Source: DATKDP01 sp035546335 | GTDB taxonomy: Bacteria > Acidobacteriota > Thermoanaerobaculia > Gp7-AA8 | Direction: 5' to 3' | DNA: 8,423 bases | Assembly: GCA_035546335.1 (NCBI GenBank) | Contig: DATKDP010000121.1 | Coordinates: forward strand, 1 to 8,423 | Shown here: positions 6,634 through 8,423 of the stretch, piece by piece | Numbering within the stretch: position 1 is the stretch's first letter | How the letters are laid out: each line of letters starts with the position of its first letter | Made by a program: the position numbers and the translations under genes | The notes under the pieces: generated by a model | The model's input: only the letters and a program-made list of their open reading frames with translations | Database searches by the model: none | Told to the model about the DNA's origin: nothing

Positions 6634-7839
6634 TCAGTGCGACGCGCTCAGAATGCTGAGGACTCCTGTCCAGTTGTGCGACTGCATCACCGAACCCGCC
6701 TTCGCGATCTCGCAGCCGACGTACCATCCGAGGAGCGGAACACGCGAGCCGATGACCTTCTGGACCTCTTCGGCTTCTTCGCGGTCGGTACCGCTGTACG
6801 CGCTGGCCCGACCCGCACAATCGATGTAGAGCGCCATGACGGGACGGCGGTCGCCGATCTGCTCGAAGAGGCGCTCGGCACGCTGCGCGATGTAATCGAA
6901 GCTGATGCTGCGCCGCATGAGCTGGACCTGCTTTCCGGTCGTCAGGTCGTCGCCGAACATCACGAGGCCTCCGCGCTCGCGGTCGACGTCCATGCAGAGG
7001 CGGACGGCGTACTCGTCCTCGTTGTAATCGCCGAAAGGATCCCCATTGTTCACGCCGAGCGTGATGAACAGAGGGTAGTCCTCCCATTTCGTCTCGCTCC
7101 CGAGGAGGTCGGTGATGACGTCGAGCGCGGGCCGGCCGTCGAGCTCGAGAACGGTGTTCTCCTCGGCTTTCGTGATCGTGTAGTAGGGACTCGAGGGCTT
7201 GCAGCCGTGAAGGATCGCCGTGTGCATTTGGAGGTCGCCGGACATGCTGAGCGCAATCGCACTGTGATTCTCGATCTCGTCACCGAACCACTGGAACGTC
7301 GGCGACCACTGCATGTCGCCCATCGTCCCCCCTCCGGCAGTCGTTGGCCAGGCGCCGAGCGATTCGCCGAGACCCTGCAGGAGCGGCGTCGCCATATTCA
7401 GGCTCATCCCGGTACTGACCTGACGCTTGACGATGTCGTAGAGAAGGAGAAGGTTGTCGGGATCCGAGCCGTGCGCCCGGATCGCCGCGCCGAGCGCGCG
7501 GCCGACGGCGTACTCGTTGTCCGGCAGGTTCTTCTCGATGAAAAGGTGAAAACGCGCGTCGGAGGACGAGAGGAGCGCGACGCCAAACTGATACCCGTCG
7601 TACCCCATCCGTTCGTTCGTGATCACGCCTACGGCGGCACCGCCGAACAGCGGCGGCTCCGGACCAACGATCGACCGCACCCCCTCGCGCAGGCGCGACG
7701 GATCGTGCTTGGCCGTCCCGAACAGCAGCACCACGTCGGGGGCGTCGCCGCCGAGCTTCTCGAGCGCGGCTCGCGCCGCCTCGGCTCCCGCTTCGCGCGA
7801 GCTCGTATTCTCACTGTACCCCACCGCCGCCTTCGTCAT
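6634..7839 (-). CDS. FIST-domain sensory protein
   Basis: This is a 401-aa soluble protein made of an N-terminal FIST domain (about 35-215; GGAAVGVIT at 66-74) and a FIST C domain (about 218-390; ALYIDCAGR at 336-344, GWYVGCEI at 371-378, ending in a SHNWTGVLSIL strand). FIST domains are predicted small-ligand sensors that accompany signalling enzymes in bacteria; their ligands are mostly unknown. The frame is open up to 8406, but I place the start at the ATG at 7839. An exact AGGAGG lies 6 bases before it, and the family-like sequence begins there; the upstream translation is low-complexity and runs through intergenic sequence. It is the first gene of a two-gene unit with the multi-kinase gene, which begins 10 bases after its TGA. 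This strongly suggests that it supplies the input signal, or modulates it, for that kinase. Confidence 0.92.
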   Translation of the reverse strand: MTKAAVGYSENTSSREAGAEAARAALEKLGGDAPDVVLLFGTAKHDPSRLREGVRSIVGPEPPLFGGAAVGVITNERMGYDGYQFGVALLSSSDARFHLFIEKNLPDNEYAVGRALGAAIRAHGSDPDNLLLLYDIVKRQVSTGMSLNMATPLLQGLGESLGAWPTTAGGGTMGDMQWSPTFQWFGDEIENHSAIALSMSGDLQMHTAILHGCKPSSPYYTITKAEENTVLELDGRPALDVITDLLGSETKWEDYPLFITLGVNNGDPFGDYNEDEYAVRLCMDVDRERGGLVMFGDDLTTGKQVQLMRRSISFDYIAQRAERLFEQIGDRRPVMALYIDCAGRASAYSGTDREEAEEVQKVIGSRVPLLGWYVGCEIAKAGSVMQSHNWTGVLSILSASH

Positions 7840-7845
7840 GAGAGT

Positions 7846-7851
7846 CCTCCT
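7846..7851 (-). promoter_or_regulatory. Shine-Dalgarno that sets the FIST gene start
   Basis: The plus strand reads CCTCCT here, so the minus strand reads AGGAGG, followed by a 6-base spacer and the ATG at 7839. This decides between that start and the much longer open frame reaching 8406. Confidence 0.85.
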
Positions 7852-7887
7852 GACAGGCCGGGAATTGTTCGAGATTCGGGAGGTCGG

Positions 7888-7921
7888 TACTTTAGCACGG
7901 AGCAAACGAGTGGAGCAAACG
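7888..7921 (-). promoter_or_regulatory. Candidate promoter/operator of the FIST operon with a 10-bp direct repeat
   Basis: Read on the minus strand, CGTTTGCTCC occurs twice, 13 bases apart start to start (plus-strand 7899-7908 and 7912-7921). It is followed by TGC and a TAAAGT box (plus-strand 7888-7893) about 45 bases before the FIST start codon. TGC-TAAAGT resembles an extended -10 element, and the direct repeat covers the place where a -35 element or an activator site would be. No good -35 match is visible, so this is a weak call. Confidence 0.3.
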
Positions 7922-7969
7922 CAGAGCAGATGCGGGTCGTGCCGCACCGAGCGGCCGGTTACCGCCATC

Positions 7970-7983
7970 GACAACGCGTTGTC
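7970..7983. promoter_or_regulatory. Perfect 14-bp palindrome, possible operator
   Basis: GACAACG followed directly by CGTTGTC is an uninterrupted perfect palindrome in the middle of the divergent intergenic region, about 130 bases upstream of the FIST start. It has the symmetry expected for a dimeric repressor site. No regulator gene is present in the window, and the role is inferred only from symmetry and position. Confidence 0.35.
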
Positions 7984-8136
7984 TCGTGCCAATGGCAAAG
8001 GGTCTGCGCGCGGCCCGGTCACGACGCGGTCCATATCCGCGACCTCGGACTGGCATCGGCCGCTGATCCGGTGGTCCTCGAGCTGGCAGCGCGAGAGCAA
8101 TTCGGTCAATATACCGATCGTAGATTCTGAGGCGAT

Positions 8137-8166
8137 TTGACGTTGGGAATCTACGGGACATAGAAC
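8137..8166 (+). promoter_or_regulatory. Candidate promoter for the small repeat-protein gene
   Basis: TTGACG at 8137-8142 matches five of six bases of the vegetative -35 consensus. TAGAAC at 8161-8166, 18 bases further on, matches four of six of the -10 consensus; a 17-base spacing gives ATAGAA. The predicted transcript would have a leader of about 90 bases before the ATG at 8264. Confidence 0.4.
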
Positions 8167-8226
8167 CCGTGGCTGTGCCCCCAACTTCTTGGCACTGGAA
8201 CGGGACATGCATCCTTCCAGCTCCCT

Positions 8227-8239
8227 AACTTCCGAAGTT
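8227..8239. promoter_or_regulatory. 13-bp palindrome just upstream of the plus-strand start
   Basis: AACTTC, one central C, then GAAGTT form a perfect interrupted palindrome 12 bases before the ribosome binding site of the plus-strand gene. It could be a repressor site or a small leader hairpin next to the translation start. It contains the hexamer TTCCGA, which also forms the loops of the hairpins at 2725-3027; that may be coincidence. Confidence 0.25.
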
Positions 8240-8251
8240 TTCTCGGACACA

Positions 8252-8258
8252 AAGGAGG
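8252..8258 (+). promoter_or_regulatory. Strong Shine-Dalgarno of the 3'-truncated plus-strand gene
   Basis: AAGGAGG lies 5 bases before the ATG at 8264. It supports that ATG as the start of a real gene even though only 53 codons are inside the window. Confidence 0.8.
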
Positions 8259-8263
8259 AGCAC

Positions 8264-8423
8264 ATGTCGGAACAGACCCAGCAGGAAACCCGAACGGCCG
8301 TCGTTCGCGTCATCAAGGGAACCGGAGATACCGTCGACCAGACCATCGACGCCACTCGCAGCGTCACGGTCAATGCACTCAAAGGGGCAGGCGAGGTCGC
8401 GGGCAAGGTCCCTGAGGTCCTCA
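8264..8423 (+). CDS. Small amphipathic repeat-like protein, 3' truncated
   Basis: I cannot name this protein. The window shows only its first 53 codons: a charged start (MSEQTQQETRT), then a Val/Gly/Thr/Ala-rich, probably helical stretch. This contains two related phrases, VIKGTGDTVDQTID and ALKGAGEVAGKVPEVL, about 24 residues apart, both built on KG-x-G-(D/E)-x-V. The pattern resembles bacterial phasin-like or LEA-like low-complexity proteins made of imperfect amphipathic repeats (resemblance, not a homology result). The frame is clear of stops to the window end and the ribosome binding site is strong, so the gene call is good. It is transcribed away from the FIST operon, and the two may share control through the intergenic region. 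Confidence 0.75.
   Translation, partial: MSEQTQQETRTAVVRVIKGTGDTVDQTIDATRSVTVNALKGAGEVAGKVPEVL

Larger units (their letters stand above)
7840..8263. other. Divergent intergenic region between FIST operon and small repeat-protein gene
   Basis: This 424-bp region separates genes that point away from each other, so it should hold both promoters. No gene is credible in it. Visible structure includes a direct repeat at 7899-7921, a 14-bp palindrome at 7970-7983, and an imperfect inverted repeat TCGGT / ACCGA at 8102-8117. Nested short stems lie at 8142-8185 (GTTGGG with CCCAAC, and inside it ACGGG with CCCGT). A 13-bp palindrome lies at 8227-8239. Several of these are typical of operator sites, but no specific regulator can be named. 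Confidence 0.6.

Noticed and set aside
7840..8406. An N-terminal extension of the FIST protein to 590 aa
   Set aside because: An exact AGGAGG with ideal spacing marks the ATG at 7839. The extension crosses the divergent promoter region and the start of the plus-strand gene.

Overview
The window looks like chromosomal DNA from a GC-rich, uncultured soil or freshwater bacterium with heavy Ser/Thr-kinase signalling. My best guess is Acidobacteriota, with Gemmatimonadota or a related phylum as the alternative. This is inference from three things: the kinase N-terminal style (short start, then GPYEI, G-loop GSGGMG, YRARD), the fusion of such a kinase to a TolB/FlgO-like domain plus TPRs, and REP-like intergenic palindromes. 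No rRNA, tRNA, CRISPR, transposase or phage gene was seen.

Layout. Bases 1-360 (+) hold the end, or all, of a small two-helix membrane protein. Bases 414-493 hold a perfect 26-bp inverted repeat. On the minus strand, 2687-510 encodes a 725-aa Ser/Thr kinase with a TolB-like domain and TPRs. A 450-bp gene-free gap (2688-3137) is packed with hairpins. Also on the minus strand, 6623-3138 encodes a 1161-aa protein that joins GAF, histidine kinase, receiver, cyclase-like and Ser/Thr kinase modules. It is preceded, 10 bases upstream, by a 401-aa FIST-domain sensor protein (7839-6634). A 424-bp divergent intergenic region (7840-8263) carries operator-like repeats. At 8264 a plus-strand gene for a small amphipathic repeat protein starts with a strong ribosome binding site and runs off the window.

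How the genes may work together. The FIST gene and the multi-kinase gene form a clear two-gene transcription unit. FIST domains are predicted small-molecule sensors usually found beside or fused to signalling enzymes. The simplest reading is that the FIST protein delivers a ligand signal to the GAF-histidine kinase half of the large protein. Phosphotransfer to its own receiver could then act through a cyclase-like domain, which appears catalytically dead, on the C-terminal Ser/Thr kinase. The second Ser/Thr kinase lies downstream on the same strand but beyond a 450-bp hairpin-rich gap, so it may be a separate unit or a partner.

The strongest items for a second look are three. The first is the one-polypeptide union of His-Asp and Ser/Thr phosphorylation with a degenerate cyclase in between. 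The second is a group of four 24-nt palindromes that share a hexanucleotide centre but have different stems. The third is the apparent loss of about 30 residues from the C-lobe of the other kinase.
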